Positions 63,839-64,000 of a stretch of 64,000 nt of DNA are shown piece by piece. The stretch lies in contig NC_087063.1 in assembly GCF_963678635.1 (NCBI RefSeq), forward strand, positions 45,862,101 through 45,926,100. Direction: 5' to 3'. Below the pieces are notes generated by a model. That model was given only the letters and a program-made list of their open reading frames with translations, had not been told where the DNA came from and searched no databases. A program made the position numbers and the translations under genes. The stretch comes from Symsagittifera roscoffensis (lineage: Eukaryota; Xenacoelomorpha; Acoela; Convolutidae). How positions within the stretch are numbered: position 1 is the stretch's first letter; each line of letters opens with the position of its first letter.

Positions 63839-64000
63839 TGATCCATATCTGTTGCCAATCTGATGTCATCCTCGTTCCTACTGGTCTGTCGTTTTATCGC
63901 TCTTTTGCATTACTTGATCTGGTATCGTCGTCATCAAGGTGGATCTTTTGTGCTTCTGCCAGCGTTCGTATCTACTTGTTGAAGTTCTGGAGAGATGGAA

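Overview
This window is eukaryotic, AT-rich, and consists almost entirely of transposable elements. I recognise no host gene, rRNA, tRNA or CRISPR array. Non-LTR retrotransposons of several types, Ty3/gypsy and BEL/Pao LTR elements and small inverted-repeat elements occur together, which points to an invertebrate animal. The phylum cannot be fixed from the sequence; giant Ty3/gypsy elements are known from planarian flatworms (Burro), which is only an analogy.

Layout. 1-9.98 kb: AT-rich, gene-poor DNA with a 470-bp MITE (2655-3124, perfect 9-bp target duplications) and a decayed jockey/CR1-like RT fragment (about 8.0-9.0 kb, + strand). 9.99-28.96 kb: three copies of a ~6.44-kb composite unit. 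Each holds a dead + strand jockey/CR1-like element (ORF1 tail, endonuclease, RT), a solo LTR inserted in its RT (target duplication GTAT), and a dead - strand element whose protein ends in an R2-like zinc/restriction-like endonuclease (REL) domain. Segments 12787-19223 and 19224-25661 are a nearly identical, recent tandem duplication; the outer halves are diverged. 28.96-30.06 kb: unclear repeat. 30.06-35.33 kb: an REL-element copy split by a ~4.7-kb CR1-type element.

35379-56730 is the most interesting object: a 21.35-kb Ty3/gypsy LTR retrotransposon on the - strand. It has ~904-bp LTRs that differ at under 1 percent of sites by eye, a 4-bp target duplication (CTAT), a PBS-like site and a polypurine tract. 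In transcription order it carries a 2.6-kb leader with a ~14-bp minisatellite and a 70-bp tandem repeat; gag with two zinc knuckles; a degenerate retropepsin-like domain; protease-RT-RNase H; and integrase. About 9 kb of extra coding sequence follows: a macro-domain protein, a coiled-coil/SGNH (GDSL) hydrolase protein, a second divergent SGNH-like protein and a large unrecognised protein. The SGNH, SGNH-like and unknown ORFs lie in one reading frame of about 2,300 codons interrupted only by one TGA and one TAA.

Several gag-pol-integrase segments are joined by short overlaps in the -1 frame, one at an exact A_AAA_AAG heptamer inside the integrase zinc domain. Whether these are recoding sites, mutations or homopolymer sequencing errors cannot be decided here. 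The sense-strand hexamer CTTGAG is about tenfold over-represented across the whole element, noncoding parts included.

56.7-64 kb: a 5'-truncated CR1-like element (57153-59131) inserted in a dispersed repeat that has an unfilled relative at 59.76-59.91 kb, a 3-copy short tandem repeat, a fold-back element (about 60.18-60.35 kb), and a decayed BEL/Pao element on the - strand (61.4-63.84 kb).
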